A stretch of 64,000 nt of DNA. Origin: an uncultured Tateyamaria sp. Lineage in GTDB: Bacteria > Pseudomonadota > Alphaproteobacteria > Rhodobacterales > Rhodobacteraceae. The notes below the pieces were generated by a model, which made no database searches, was not told the DNA's origin, and worked only from the letters and a program-made list of their open reading frames with translations. Positions 1-7,632 of the stretch are shown piece by piece (positions within the stretch are counted from its first letter, which is position 1; each line of letters begins with the position of its first letter). The position numbers were made by a program, and so were the translations under genes. The DNA lies in the NCBI RefSeq assembly GCF_947503705.1, contig NZ_CANNES010000002.1, positions 372,001 to 436,000 on the forward strand. The letters are read 5' to 3'.

Positions 1-486
1 CAGAACCAGACCGTGATCGCTGGCATCCTCGATCACCTGAGGCGCCCAGATAACGCCGCCGCCTGCATCGTCACCCCCAAGAATGGCCATGATCATCCCA
101 TAGTCGGTGCCGATATTCTCAAAGCCCCGGAAAATGCCGGTGGGAATGTTGATGATGTCGCCTTCCTCCAGCACGACCTCGCCCGCGTCGCCCCAACGGC
201 CCCAGAAAAACCGCCAACGGCCCGACAGGACAAAAAACACCTCGGCGGTGCGGTGCGAATGCAACGAGTTGCGGCATTTGGGTGGCTGACCCGCCGCCCC
301 GATGTTGAACCCATGCGGGATACCGATATGGACATGTTGGTCCGGACTTTCCGAGACGCCGCCACCAATGATGGTAAAATTCTCCTTTTGATCCGATCCA
401 GGCGTATGCGCGTCGATAAACGCGGTTTTGCAAGGCATCAGATCGCCGTAACGCACGATGCGCGGCTCCATCTCGGCGGGGGTCAT
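1..486 (-). CDS. Cupin-domain protein, truncated by window edge
   Basis: The minus-strand frame is open from an ATG at 486 to the first base of the window, so the gene is partial: 162 codons are visible and the stop is missing. The translation starts MTPAEMEPRIVRYGDLMPCK and contains a cupin-like core, LHSHRTAEVFFVLSGRWRFF, followed by EGDIINIPTGIFRGFEN, matching the two conserved cupin motifs (H-x-H ... E and the P-x-G-x-x-H-like second motif, here with F instead of H). Cupins of this size are metal-binding dioxygenases, isomerases or sensors; the substrate cannot be told. The start overlaps the stop of the upstream membrane-protein gene as ATGA, so the two are translationally coupled. This is the third gene of a minus-strand operon beginning near 1630. 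Confidence 0.8.
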   Translation of the reverse strand, partial: MTPAEMEPRIVRYGDLMPCKTAFIDAHTPGSDQKENFTIIGGGVSESPDQHVHIGIPHGFNIGAAGQPPKCRNSLHSHRTAEVFFVLSGRWRFFWGRWGDAGEVVLEEGDIINIPTGIFRGFENIGTDYGMIMAILGGDDAGGGVIWAPQVIEDASDHGLVL

Positions 487-1019
487 ATCGGGGTCCTTTC
501 AGGTGGTAAAAGCGGTTCGGGCAAAGGCGTGCGCGGGGTTGTGCCCGTCATCTCGGCGTGGATCCAGACCATGCGATCGCAAAACCAGACCTTGGGCAGC
601 ACTGTGGCTATCACACCGAGAAGCGTGGCCCAGGGGTTCAAAACGATCAGGCCATAGATCAGGGGCAGCAGGCCGAGGCCTGATAAGCCCGTCAGCACAT
701 GTGCCGCCCGGATGTGATGAGCGGCGACATCGTAGCGGTCGCGGGCCAAGAACACCCGCTCACCAAGTGTGGCGCGTGCGGCCCAAGACCCAAAGTCGGC
801 AGGCGGTGCGAAGGCACGCGGGTTGAAAAACGTCCAGAGGGCGGCCAGCAAAAAGACAGGCAGTGCCCACCAACCAATCCAGACCCGGCTCCAGATCGCA
901 AGGACCAGCAGCGGCAAACAGCTAAACCGCGTCCAAACGCTAAGCGGGTTGGCATGGCGGCGCCAGTCGGCGTCGCCCATACCCATCATCCGTTCTGCCA
1001 GCGCATAGACGTCTGCCAT
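483..1019 (-). CDS. DUF6653-like small membrane protein
   Basis: The 178-residue protein begins MADVYALAERMMGMGDADWRRHANPLSVWTRF (shown here as known family-like start: AERMMGMGDADWRRHANP), which resembles the conserved head of the DUF6653 family of unknown function. Hydrophobic stretches near residues 33-62 and 110-140 suggest about three or four membrane segments. A histidine pair (DVAAHHIRAAHVLTG) sits before the last membrane segment. The gene follows the PNPOx-like gene after only two bases and overlaps the cupin start by four bases, so all three are one transcript. No catalytic motif is visible. The family name is from memory and only moderately certain; that this is a real, coding, membrane-embedded protein is clear. 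Confidence 0.75.
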   Translation of the reverse strand: MADVYALAERMMGMGDADWRRHANPLSVWTRFSCLPLLVLAIWSRVWIGWWALPVFLLAALWTFFNPRAFAPPADFGSWAARATLGERVFLARDRYDVAAHHIRAAHVLTGLSGLGLLPLIYGLIVLNPWATLLGVIATVLPKVWFCDRMVWIHAEMTGTTPRTPLPEPLLPPERTPI

Positions 1020-1021
1020 TG

Positions 1022-1630
1022 CTATCCTCGCAACCTCGCGTTCTCGGCTTCCAGTTCAGCAATGCGCGCGTTGAGTTTTTTCATCTCAGGACCCACCAAT
1101 TGCGCAATCTCGGTAGCATCAAAGCGAGGTGTAATGAATTGCGGGCAGTTCCAGTCAAATGCGTCCAGCTTGATGGTCACCAACCGTTCAACCCGGCCTT
1201 GGCCCTCGACCGCCAGTTGTTCGGCCAAGGCCGGATCGTCAGCGGCGTTCTGAAAGGTCGCATGGCCTTGCAGCTTCATTCGGGCCTTGCGCGGATAATC
1301 CATCGCGAACAACGACACACGCGCATCGCCCGCCACGTTGCCTTCGGAAATATGCTGTTTGTTGCCGCGATAATCCGCAAAGCCAATCATGTGATCGTCC
1401 AGCACCTTGAGAAATCCCACAGGCCCGCCACGATGCTGAATATAGGGCCAACCAGTTTCGGACACGGACGCCATATAAATCGAGCTGCGGCTTTCCAGAA
1501 AAGCGATGTCATCAGGACCCAGCGCCCTGGTCCGCGGCCCATAGCTGCGGGCATACATCTCGCGCGATCCTTCGATGTCTTGCAGGGCCTGAACCGCAGG
1601 CGTGAACATCAATTCGTCATAGCGTTGCAT
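1022..1630 (-). CDS. Pyridoxamine 5'-phosphate oxidase-family (FMN-binding split barrel) protein
   Basis: This protein of 202 residues, starting MQRYDELMFTPAVQ, has the split-barrel core of the PNPOx-like family: FLESRSSIYMASVSETGWPY, the HRGGPVGF strand-turn and the DYRGNKQHISEGN segment that lines the flavin site in relatives. The C-terminus is a short coiled coil (ELEAENARLRG). Such proteins bind FMN and reduce or sense small molecules; the reaction is not predictable here. I chose the ATG at 1630 because AAGGAG lies seven bases upstream; a longer frame to 1702 would run through a palindromic operator and lacks a ribosome site. It is the first gene of the operon continuing into the DUF6653-like and cupin genes. 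Confidence 0.88.
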   Translation of the reverse strand: MQRYDELMFTPAVQALQDIEGSREMYARSYGPRTRALGPDDIAFLESRSSIYMASVSETGWPYIQHRGGPVGFLKVLDDHMIGFADYRGNKQHISEGNVAGDARVSLFAMDYPRKARMKLQGHATFQNAADDPALAEQLAVEGQGRVERLVTIKLDAFDWNCPQFITPRFDATEIAQLVGPEMKKLNARIAELEAENARLRG

Positions 1631-1675
1631 TGGAAACTCCTTTGGAACACCCGCAACAGACACGGGCACATCCAA

Positions 1676-1699
1676 ATTGGGAACCAATAGGTTCCCAAT
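1676..1699. promoter_or_regulatory. Perfect 10+10 bp palindromic operator candidate
   Basis: Arms ATTGGGAACC (1676-1685) and GGTTCCCAAT (1690-1699) are exact reverse complements around a 4-base spacer. The site lies 46 bases upstream of the PNPOx-like start on the minus strand, the position expected for a repressor or activator site of that operon. No regulator gene is next to it inside the window; the cognate factor could be encoded beyond the left edge. Confidence 0.65.
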
Positions 1700-1754
1700 C
1701 AAGACATCCCCGCCCCTTTCGCTTCATTGTTCCTAAAATATGCAAATCCCGACC

Positions 1755-2723
1755 TCAGCCCGTTTGCAGCAGTATCTGCTTCCAAATCGCTGTCTCATCA
1801 AAGAGCGCATATTCCCGACGCAAGCCCCAGGGGCCGAATTCGGCATGGGAAATCCCCAGCACATAAACCTCGGCCCCCGTGGGCGCGCCGAAGTAACCCC
1901 ACCCGTCATGCTTGCCATGCAAGCTCCAACGCAGGGCGGCACGCGGCGGCATCATCGGATCGTCTCGACCAATCTGGTGGTCGATGGTGAATGTTGCATC
2001 CGGGAACGACGCCCGCAGCCCCATCCAGAACCGATCAACTGGCGCCGTCCCGTGCCCGGTCACACCGCCAGGATACTCTGACTGTGCCGCCCGATCATAT
2101 TCGGCCGGGATCACTGCCATGTCCGCGCCCATAATCCGGGTCAGAATATCAGCGTATTTCGCGCCCCAAGCGTTGTCATTGCCGCGACCCTTGTATGGCC
2201 CCGGCTGATCAATTGCGGGGGTCAACGGGCGTACAGCGCTTTCCATACCACCCTCCCGTTCGATCAGATCGGCGGCATAGGCTTTGGCCTCCCACCCGAT
2301 CTGGTTCACGATGGCGGTCTGGTCGCGGATCAACCATTCATCGTTGATCTGATCGTTGATCGCATGACAGTCGGCAATGATCCGGTATTGCAGTTTCTTC
2401 CCGCTCGCCGGTCCATAAACGCCATCGGCAGTATGCGTAGCCGTGGACAGAATGCGGTGCGAGGACAACATCCCTTCCTCCGGCGTGCCGGACCAGATGA
2501 CATCCTCGCCCAAAAGCGCGCGGTCCGGGAACTCGGCCAGAGTGGCCATGGTGGCACCGATGACCTTTTCATTGCCGATGACAACAGAACCGGGCGAGCG
2601 CACCACGATGTCGGGGCTGTAATAATGGTGCAGGGTCGCGATGCCCCGGTCTTCCCAAATCTCCTTGGTAATGCCGATGATATAGTCGGGGAAATCTTTC
2701 CACCGGTTCGAGAAACCCTTCAT
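1755..2723 (-). CDS. Double-domain SnoaL/NTF2-like protein
   Basis: The 322-residue product (MKGFSNRWKDFPDYIIGITK) consists of two SnoaL-like (NTF2-fold) halves. The first, about residues 1-140, has the DFPDYIIGITKEIWEDRG helix, HHYYSPDIVVRSPG and the RIIADCHAINDQINDEWLIR strand pair; the second, about 180-320, has YDRAAQSEYPGG, RFWMGLRASFPDATFTIDH and a terminal ISHAEFGPWGLRREYALFDE strand. The family includes small hydrolases, dehydratases and cyclases, and also non-enzymatic binders. I chose the ATG at 2723, which overlaps the lacI stop as ATGA with AAGGA eight bases upstream, over one nine bases earlier. It is the last gene of the catabolic cluster and a distant paralogue of the genes at 4497 and 6975. 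Confidence 0.85.
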   Translation of the reverse strand: MKGFSNRWKDFPDYIIGITKEIWEDRGIATLHHYYSPDIVVRSPGSVVIGNEKVIGATMATLAEFPDRALLGEDVIWSGTPEEGMLSSHRILSTATHTADGVYGPASGKKLQYRIIADCHAINDQINDEWLIRDQTAIVNQIGWEAKAYAADLIEREGGMESAVRPLTPAIDQPGPYKGRGNDNAWGAKYADILTRIMGADMAVIPAEYDRAAQSEYPGGVTGHGTAPVDRFWMGLRASFPDATFTIDHQIGRDDPMMPPRAALRWSLHGKHDGWGYFGAPTGAEVYVLGISHAEFGPWGLRREYALFDETAIWKQILLQTG

Positions 2724-3739
2724 GAGGTCCATCCTTTGGGAATACGGGCCGAGCCGCGCAGGACGAGCGGGCCGTCCAACGCCACACGGCGGGGTTTGGT
2801 ATCAGGATCGGCGAGCCGGTCCATCAGAATATCAATCGTTGCGGTGACCATCTGGCCCGCAGGCTGGCGCACTGTGGTCAGATCATAGCTGGGCCAGGCT
2901 GACAGGGTGACATCGTCATAGCCCACCACCGACACATCGCTGGGGACGGACAGGCCCAGTTCGAACCGCAGCACGTCCATCACCGCAAAGGCCATGTGAT
3001 CATTGGCCACGAATACCGCATCTGGCCTGTCGGGACCGCAAAACATCTCGCGCGTAATCGTCTTGGCCTGTTCAAAGTCAAAGTTTGCTGCCTGTCGCGC
3101 CACAAGCGATTGCCCCGCTGCCTTCAGCCCCGCGACAAAACCTGCCTCGCGGTCCCGCTGGGTCGAGGCACCATCCCAGCCCGCGATATGCGCAATGCGA
3201 CTGTGACCACCCGCCACCAGAAACTCGGCAAGCTTGCGCCCACCGTGATAGTTGTCGGACGTCACGGCGGACAGCCGGTCATCATCCTGCGCCCGGTTGA
3301 ACAGAACAATGGGAATACCCGCCGCCTCACAGCGGCGCGTCAGGTCGTTGGACATGCCGACGCTGGCGGCGATGATCCCATCCACCTGGTAATCCAACAG
3401 TTCTTCCATCACCTCGTCCGCCTCAGCGCCCGAGTTCGAAGCCATAAAGACCAGCACGTGATAACCGCGATCCTGCAACTCACGGCTCAGCCGCTCCATC
3501 GCTTCCGGGTAGAATTGGTTTTCCAGATAGGCGACCACAAGGCCGACAATGCGCGAGCGTCCTGTGATCAAGCTACGCGCCAGAACGTTTGGGCGGTAGC
3601 CCAGTGCATCGGCGGCCCGGCGCACTTTGGCGGCTGTGCCTTTGGACACCGATGCACCGGGCGTGAACACACGGCTCACCGCCGAGCGCGAGACACCCGC
3701 CCGTTCGGCTACATCCAGCGCTGTCACCTTGTCGCCCAT
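2720..3739 (-). CDS. LacI-family transcriptional regulator
   Basis: This protein of 339 residues begins MGDKVTALDVAERAGVSRSA, a canonical LacI N-terminal helix-turn-helix followed by SRVFTPGASVSKGTAAKV and the hinge ALGYRPNVLARSL. The rest is a periplasmic-binding-protein-like sensor domain (GLVVAYLENQFYPEAMERL, VDGIIAAS, GHSRIAHIAG, DAVFVANDHMAFAVMDVL, SVVGYDDV, TTVRQPAGQM). The start at 3739 was chosen because the HTH begins there and the ATG overlaps the SDR stop by one base (TGATG); longer frames run through the SDR gene. Its position inside the operon suggests that it senses the transported compound or a pathway intermediate and binds the palindrome at 12368-12389. That pairing is an inference. 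Confidence 0.95.
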   Translation of the reverse strand: MGDKVTALDVAERAGVSRSAVSRVFTPGASVSKGTAAKVRRAADALGYRPNVLARSLITGRSRIVGLVVAYLENQFYPEAMERLSRELQDRGYHVLVFMASNSGAEADEVMEELLDYQVDGIIAASVGMSNDLTRRCEAAGIPIVLFNRAQDDDRLSAVTSDNYHGGRKLAEFLVAGGHSRIAHIAGWDGASTQRDREAGFVAGLKAAGQSLVARQAANFDFEQAKTITREMFCGPDRPDAVFVANDHMAFAVMDVLRFELGLSVPSDVSVVGYDDVTLSAWPSYDLTTVRQPAGQMVTATIDILMDRLADPDTKPRRVALDGPLVLRGSARIPKGWTS

Positions 3740-4500
3740 CAGTCTGCTGTCCAGCCTCCGTCGATCATCATCGCAGTGCCCGTCACCATGGCAGACGCGT
3801 CCGAGGCGAGGAATTGCACCGCGCCCATGATGTCGCTGACCTCGCCCACGCGGGGCAGTTTTATCTTGTCCATGATCCAGGCCAGTCGGTCCGGGTCGTT
3901 GAATGTGGGTTCGGTCAACGGTGTGCGAATGAAAGTGGGGCAGATCGTGTTGATCCGAATCCCCGCCTTGCCCCACTCGATGGCCATGGATTTCACCATC
4001 CCTTCAACCGCATGTTTCGAGGCACAATAGACAGCCCGATCAACGCCACCCACGTGACCCATCTGGCTGGAGATATGGATGATGGACCCCGGTTTACCTG
4101 CCGCCATCATCGCCTTGGCTGCATGAGTTGATAGGAAATAAGCGCCGCGCACGTTGATGTTCATCACCGCGTCATAGTCATCCGGCGCGGTCTGTGTCGC
4201 CGCACTGTGACGGGCCAATCCTGCCGAATTCAACACCACGTCAAATGGGTCCTCACAGGCCGCAGCCACAGCCGTCACATCCGTCTGATCCAGCGACAGC
4301 GCCTCGGCCGACCACCCTTCGGCCTGCATCGCATTCACGGCTTCCTGCAACACATCGGCGCGGCGTGCGGCGCAAACGACATGCGCCCCCGCCTCGGCCA
4401 ATGCCACAGCACATCCCAGACCAATACCGGAGGAGGCCCCGGTCACAAGGGCTCGTTTACCGCCAAGATCGAAGGACGGAGTACGTGGCAGGTCAGTCAT
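3739..4500 (-). CDS. SDR-family NAD(P)-dependent oxidoreductase
   Basis: A classical short-chain dehydrogenase/reductase of 253 residues. It shows the cofactor motif TGASSGIG near residue 20, NSAG near 90 (the usual NNAG with one change), a catalytic Ser in IIHISSQMG and the YCASK active-site Tyr-Lys near residue 160, ending MIDGGW as in many 3-oxoacyl-reductase-like SDRs. It probably oxidises a secondary alcohol or reduces a ketone in the catabolic pathway of this cluster. The start overlaps the upstream SnoaL gene by four bases (ATGA) and the stop overlaps lacI, so it is tightly coupled on both sides. The substrate is unknown. Confidence 0.93.
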   Translation of the reverse strand: MTDLPRTPSFDLGGKRALVTGASSGIGLGCAVALAEAGAHVVCAARRADVLQEAVNAMQAEGWSAEALSLDQTDVTAVAAACEDPFDVVLNSAGLARHSAATQTAPDDYDAVMNINVRGAYFLSTHAAKAMMAAGKPGSIIHISSQMGHVGGVDRAVYCASKHAVEGMVKSMAIEWGKAGIRINTICPTFIRTPLTEPTFNDPDRLAWIMDKIKLPRVGEVSDIMGAVQFLASDASAMVTGTAMMIDGGWTAD

Positions 4501-5543
4501 AGCGCCCGCCCCGTTTCCGGGTCAAAGCCCGCGCGCACCTTGTTGAACTCGCGCATCCGGGCAAAGACATCCACACCAATCTGGGCATACATATGCAACA
4601 GATCCACCATTACCCAATTCTCCCGGATCAAGCCGTTCTCTACCCGCCAAAAGTCCAACGAGCGCATCTCGATCTTTTTGTCCACAGGCGGAATGCCCAA
4701 CCAGCCGTCATGGCTGATGGTCTGGTACATGTCCGGCCAGCCGGTAACCGCAGCATAGTTCCGGTCACCAAAGAAATGGTAGGTAATCTCGTCCACATAG
4801 CGGCCCCGGTCCGGCATCCCGTTCAGGAACGGAATCTGGTGCCAGTTGCGAAAACCCTCGATGCCGCGCCCGGTGCCGATACCCGAAGGGCCGTACCACG
4901 TCATCTTGGGATGCCAGAAACGGTCCATCTCCATTACTTCGGGGCCGCCCTGGCTGGGGTGCCGCTTCATATGCTCCAGCATATCAATGATGTGTTGGCA
5001 GGTCGCCGCCCCCGCTGCCGGATCAAAGGGGCCAGGCACCAGACCGTCGCAGGTGGCGGGCCCGGGCACGTGCCATTCGCGGCCAAGGGACGGCACCATC
5101 GGCCAGGCACCCGCTTGCATCATCACTTCGGGGATGTCCCACAGGGCCTGCATCTCGACGATCTGACCATCTTTGATCTGATAGAATTCGTGAAAGCGCA
5201 TGTGCATGATGTGACCGGTGGGCGGAATATCCAACCAGGGAGCAACAAACGCACCCGTATAGTAACCGCCGCAACCGACCCAATCATTGCCCTCGGGCGT
5301 TGGCCCGGCCATCACGATATGATCCCGTCGCTCAAGATCGGGCACAGCAGACATCAGAGGCGCATAAGCCTTGTCTAGATAGGCATCCACACCCACCGTT
5401 GTCTCGAACGGAAAGGCGAGGCGAAACGCAACATCCGGCGCACAAACCGCCTTCATCGCCGCGCGCAAAGCGTCCAGATCAAAATCATACATGGCCGCCC
5501 GGATGGGGGCGACAAGTTCTTTGTTCCGCGAATGGGGATCCAT
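4497..5543 (-). CDS. Double-domain SnoaL-like (ester cyclase-like) protein
   Basis: The 348-residue product begins MDPHSRNKELVAPIRAAMYD. The first SnoaL-like domain spans about residues 1-160 (CAPDVAFRLAFPF, GCGGYYTGAF, MHMRFHEFYQIKDGQIVEMQ) and the second about 185-335 (MDRFWHPKMTWYGPSGIG, GIEGFRNWHQIPFLNGMPD, MRSLDFWRVENGLIRENWVM). The tail of the second domain, DFWRVENGLIRENWVMVDL..., matches the single-domain protein at 6975 nearly residue for residue, so the two are paralogues. SnoaL folds catalyse aldol-type ring closure, hydrolysis or dehydration, or act as binding proteins. Start at 5543 is supported by GGAACAGAG upstream and by the N-terminal domain beginning there. It lies between the dehydrogenase gene and the SDR. 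Confidence 0.88.
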   Translation of the reverse strand: MDPHSRNKELVAPIRAAMYDFDLDALRAAMKAVCAPDVAFRLAFPFETTVGVDAYLDKAYAPLMSAVPDLERRDHIVMAGPTPEGNDWVGCGGYYTGAFVAPWLDIPPTGHIMHMRFHEFYQIKDGQIVEMQALWDIPEVMMQAGAWPMVPSLGREWHVPGPATCDGLVPGPFDPAAGAATCQHIIDMLEHMKRHPSQGGPEVMEMDRFWHPKMTWYGPSGIGTGRGIEGFRNWHQIPFLNGMPDRGRYVDEITYHFFGDRNYAAVTGWPDMYQTISHDGWLGIPPVDKKIEMRSLDFWRVENGLIRENWVMVDLLHMYAQIGVDVFARMREFNKVRAGFDPETGRAL

Positions 5544-5579
5544 AGTCTCTGTTCCAAAAAATCTCTGCGGTGGTCGCCC

Positions 5580-5616
5580 GCCCTGCGCCAAAGGTTCAAG
5601 ACCGATGGCGCAGGGC
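5580..5616 (-). other. Intergenic stem-loop between dehydrogenase and SnoaL genes
   Basis: Arms GCCCTGCGCCA (5580-5590) and TGGCGCAGGGC (5606-5616) pair perfectly over 11 bases with a 15-base loop. It lies in the gap between the histidinol-dehydrogenase-like stop (5637) and the next start (5543). There is no T-run after it, so an mRNA stability or partial-attenuation element is likelier than a full terminator. Confidence 0.6.
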
Positions 5617-5636
5617 TGACCCCCGACATTTGCTAT

Positions 5637-6965
5637 TTATTCCGCCGCGTCACGCGCAGGCGCACCTTCGCCATAAGGTACATTGACACCGCCATAGCGG
5701 CGGACACGCAGATTGCATTGCTCGGCGTGTCCGACAAAACCTTCCAGCATACACAAGCGCGACCCGTAGGCGCCAATCGCTGCTGCGGCTTCGTCGGTCA
5801 GCACTTTCTGATAGGAGTGTGTTTTCAGGTACTTGCCGACCCAAAGCCCGCCCGTATAACGCCCGGCCTTTTTTGTGGGCAGGGTGTGATTGGTGCCAAT
5901 CACCTTGTCGCCATTGGCCACATTAGTGCGCGGACCAAGGAAAAGCGCACCGTAGCAGGTCATGTGCTCCAAGAACCAGTCGTCGCGATCGGTCATCACC
6001 TGCACGTGCTCGGACGCAACATCATCAGCCACGCCGAGCATCTCTTCGTATGTGTCGCACAGGATGATTTCACCATAGTCGTCCCACGACTTCGAGGCTG
6101 TATCTGCCGTCGGCAATATCTTGAGAATACGCGCGATTTCGGCTTGAGTCTCTTCGGCCAGTTTGCGCGAGTTGGTCAGCAGGACGGCGGGGGAGTTGTA
6201 GCCATGCTCGGCCTGACCCAAGAGGTCAGTGGCGCACATTTCGGCATCCACTGTTTCGTCGGCGATGACCATGGTTTCTGTCGGTCCCGCGAACAGATCG
6301 ATACCGACGCGGCCAAACAATTGCCGTTTGGCCTCGGCCACAAAAGCGTTACCTGGTCCCACCAGCATGTGGACAGGATCAATGGTCTCGGTTCCGATGG
6401 CCATGGCGCCCACCGCCTGGATGCCGCCCATGACATAAATTTCATGCGCGCCGCCCAGGTGCATTGCCGCGATCACCGCTGGGTTCGGCTTGCCTTGCCA
6501 CGGTGGAGTGGCAGCCACAATGCGCGGCACGCCTGCCACGCTGGCCGTTGCGACAGACATATGGGCCGAAGCCACCATCGGAAACTTGCCACCGGGCACA
6601 TAGCAACCCACGGATTGGACGGGGATATTCTTGTGCCCAAGGATCACGCCTGGCATCGTTTCAACTTCGATATCCAGCATCGAGTCGCGCTGCGCCTGGG
6701 CAAAATCACGCACCTGTTGTTGGGCAAACTTGATGTCTTCGAGTTCGCGAGGCGTAAGCTCGGCGATGAGGGCGTCAATCTCGGGCTGGGTCAGACGGAA
6801 AGACGGCGGTGAGTAGCTGTCGAATTTTTCAGACAGCGCACGCACAGCAGCGTCGCCATTAGCCTCGATATCGGCAAGGGTGCTTTCGACGATGGCGCGG
6901 GTTTTGGCGTCGTCTTCGGCGCGCTCTGCATCCGGCTTGCCGCGCTTGAGATATTCGATTGTCAT
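5637..6965 (-). CDS. Histidinol-dehydrogenase-family NAD(P)-dependent dehydrogenase
   Basis: The 442-residue enzyme is a full-length member of the HisD family. The residues used by HisD for zinc binding and catalysis are present at equivalent places: Gln251 and His254 in LLGQAEHG, the Glu319-His320 pair in ASEHVQV, Asp353 in NGDKV and His413 in EGFVGH. HisD-family members outside histidine synthesis, such as HpsN (sulfopropanediol 3-dehydrogenase), oxidise an alcohol in two steps to a carboxylate. No other his gene is nearby, and the setting (ABC importer, SDR, LacI) is catabolic, so I infer the oxidation of a hydroxylated substrate rather than histidinol. It starts nine bases after the SnoaL gene at 6975. 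Confidence 0.9.
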   Translation of the reverse strand: MTIEYLKRGKPDAERAEDDAKTRAIVESTLADIEANGDAAVRALSEKFDSYSPPSFRLTQPEIDALIAELTPRELEDIKFAQQQVRDFAQAQRDSMLDIEVETMPGVILGHKNIPVQSVGCYVPGGKFPMVASAHMSVATASVAGVPRIVAATPPWQGKPNPAVIAAMHLGGAHEIYVMGGIQAVGAMAIGTETIDPVHMLVGPGNAFVAEAKRQLFGRVGIDLFAGPTETMVIADETVDAEMCATDLLGQAEHGYNSPAVLLTNSRKLAEETQAEIARILKILPTADTASKSWDDYGEIILCDTYEEMLGVADDVASEHVQVMTDRDDWFLEHMTCYGALFLGPRTNVANGDKVIGTNHTLPTKKAGRYTGGLWVGKYLKTHSYQKVLTDEAAAAIGAYGSRLCMLEGFVGHAEQCNLRVRRYGGVNVPYGEGAPARDAAE

Positions 6966-6974
6966 GTCTTCACC

Positions 6975-7505
6975 TTATGCTTGCGGACGCGGCGGAACCT
7001 TGTCGCCCCGATCAAAGGCTTCCCAGCCTTCGCCGTTGAATACATCGACGCCCAGTTGGGCCAGAACGTGCGGGAAGTCGACCATCACGTAGTTGTCCGT
7101 AATCCGACCGTCCTCGACCTTCCAAAAGTCCATGTACCTGATTTCGATACGCTTTCCAGACGCGGCCACCCCCATGAAGTCGCCAGCATGTGTGGCCTCC
7201 TGCCGACCGAAGGCCGCTGCCCATTCGCCCATGTAAAGCCGCGCTTCATCCACGCAGACCTTGTCCGAGAACGCCGCCTGGAAGGGGCGCTGCCAATTGT
7301 CCTGAAACTCTTGCAGGCCGTTTTTCGTGCCGCAACCGGTGTTGCCCATCCAGCGAAAAGACTGGGCAAAGAACTGGCCAATATCGTCGATGCGGTGATC
7401 GTTGAGGCCATCCACCATCCCTTCGATTACCGCGCGCGTGGCGTCGGTCTTGGACAAATCTGTGTCACGGGTCAGTACCGCCTGTTCGGGTCGGGATCCT
7501 TTCAT
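6975..7505 (-). CDS. Single-domain SnoaL-like protein
   Basis: A SnoaL/NTF2-fold protein of 176 residues. After an N-terminal helix (ATRAVIEGMVDGLNDHRIDD) come FFAQSFRWMGNTGCG, NGLQEFQDNWQRPFQAAFSD and the conserved C-terminal strands EIRYMDFWKVEDGRITDNYV then MVDFPHVLAQLGVDVF. This C-terminal part is closely similar to the second domain of the protein at 4497. The start is supported by AAAGGAG seven bases upstream; a long stem-loop ends directly against that ribosome site (7519-7565). It is the first gene after the ABC permeases and is followed after nine bases by the dehydrogenase, suggesting that the two act together. The reaction is unknown. Confidence 0.88.
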   Translation of the reverse strand: MKGSRPEQAVLTRDTDLSKTDATRAVIEGMVDGLNDHRIDDIGQFFAQSFRWMGNTGCGTKNGLQEFQDNWQRPFQAAFSDKVCVDEARLYMGEWAAAFGRQEATHAGDFMGVAASGKRIEIRYMDFWKVEDGRITDNYVMVDFPHVLAQLGVDVFNGEGWEAFDRGDKVPPRPQA

Positions 7506-7518
7506 CGGATACTCCTTT

Positions 7519-7565
7519 CATATTGAACTTGAAAACGCGTCGAACGATCGACGCAGTTCAATATG
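7519..7565 (-). promoter_or_regulatory. Nested stem-loop abutting a ribosome-binding site
   Basis: Outer arms CATATTGAACT (7519-7529) and AGTTCAATATG (7555-7565) are perfect complements; inner arms GCGTCGA (7537-7543) and TCGACGC (7548-7554) form a second helix. On the minus-strand transcript the structure ends directly before the AAAGGAG of the SnoaL gene at 7505, so its folding could affect translation of that gene. Confidence 0.65.
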
Positions 7566-7589
7566 AAGTCCCGGGGCAATCGGTTCAGC

Positions 7590-7611
7590 GCAGGATGCTG
7601 CTGCATCCTGC
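7590..7611 (-). other. Intergenic stem-loop downstream of permease gene
   Basis: Arms GCAGGATGC (7590-7598) and GCATCCTGC (7603-7611) pair perfectly with a TGCT loop. It lies 22 bases after the permease stop on the minus strand. No T-run follows, so it is probably a 3'-end stabiliser or processing site between the transporter and enzyme parts of the operon. Confidence 0.55.
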
Positions 7612-7632
7612 TGGATCGGGTTGCTTTGCTCA

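Noticed and set aside
13-657. Plus-strand open frame of 214 codons at the left edge
   Set aside because: The minus strand here encodes the truncated cupin and the membrane protein with clear motifs; the plus frame has no family features.
5637-6965. Assignment of the HisD-family enzyme as histidine-biosynthetic HisD
   Set aside because: No other his gene is near. Neighbours are an importer, SDR, LacI and SnoaL genes, which is a catabolic setting, so only the family is claimed.
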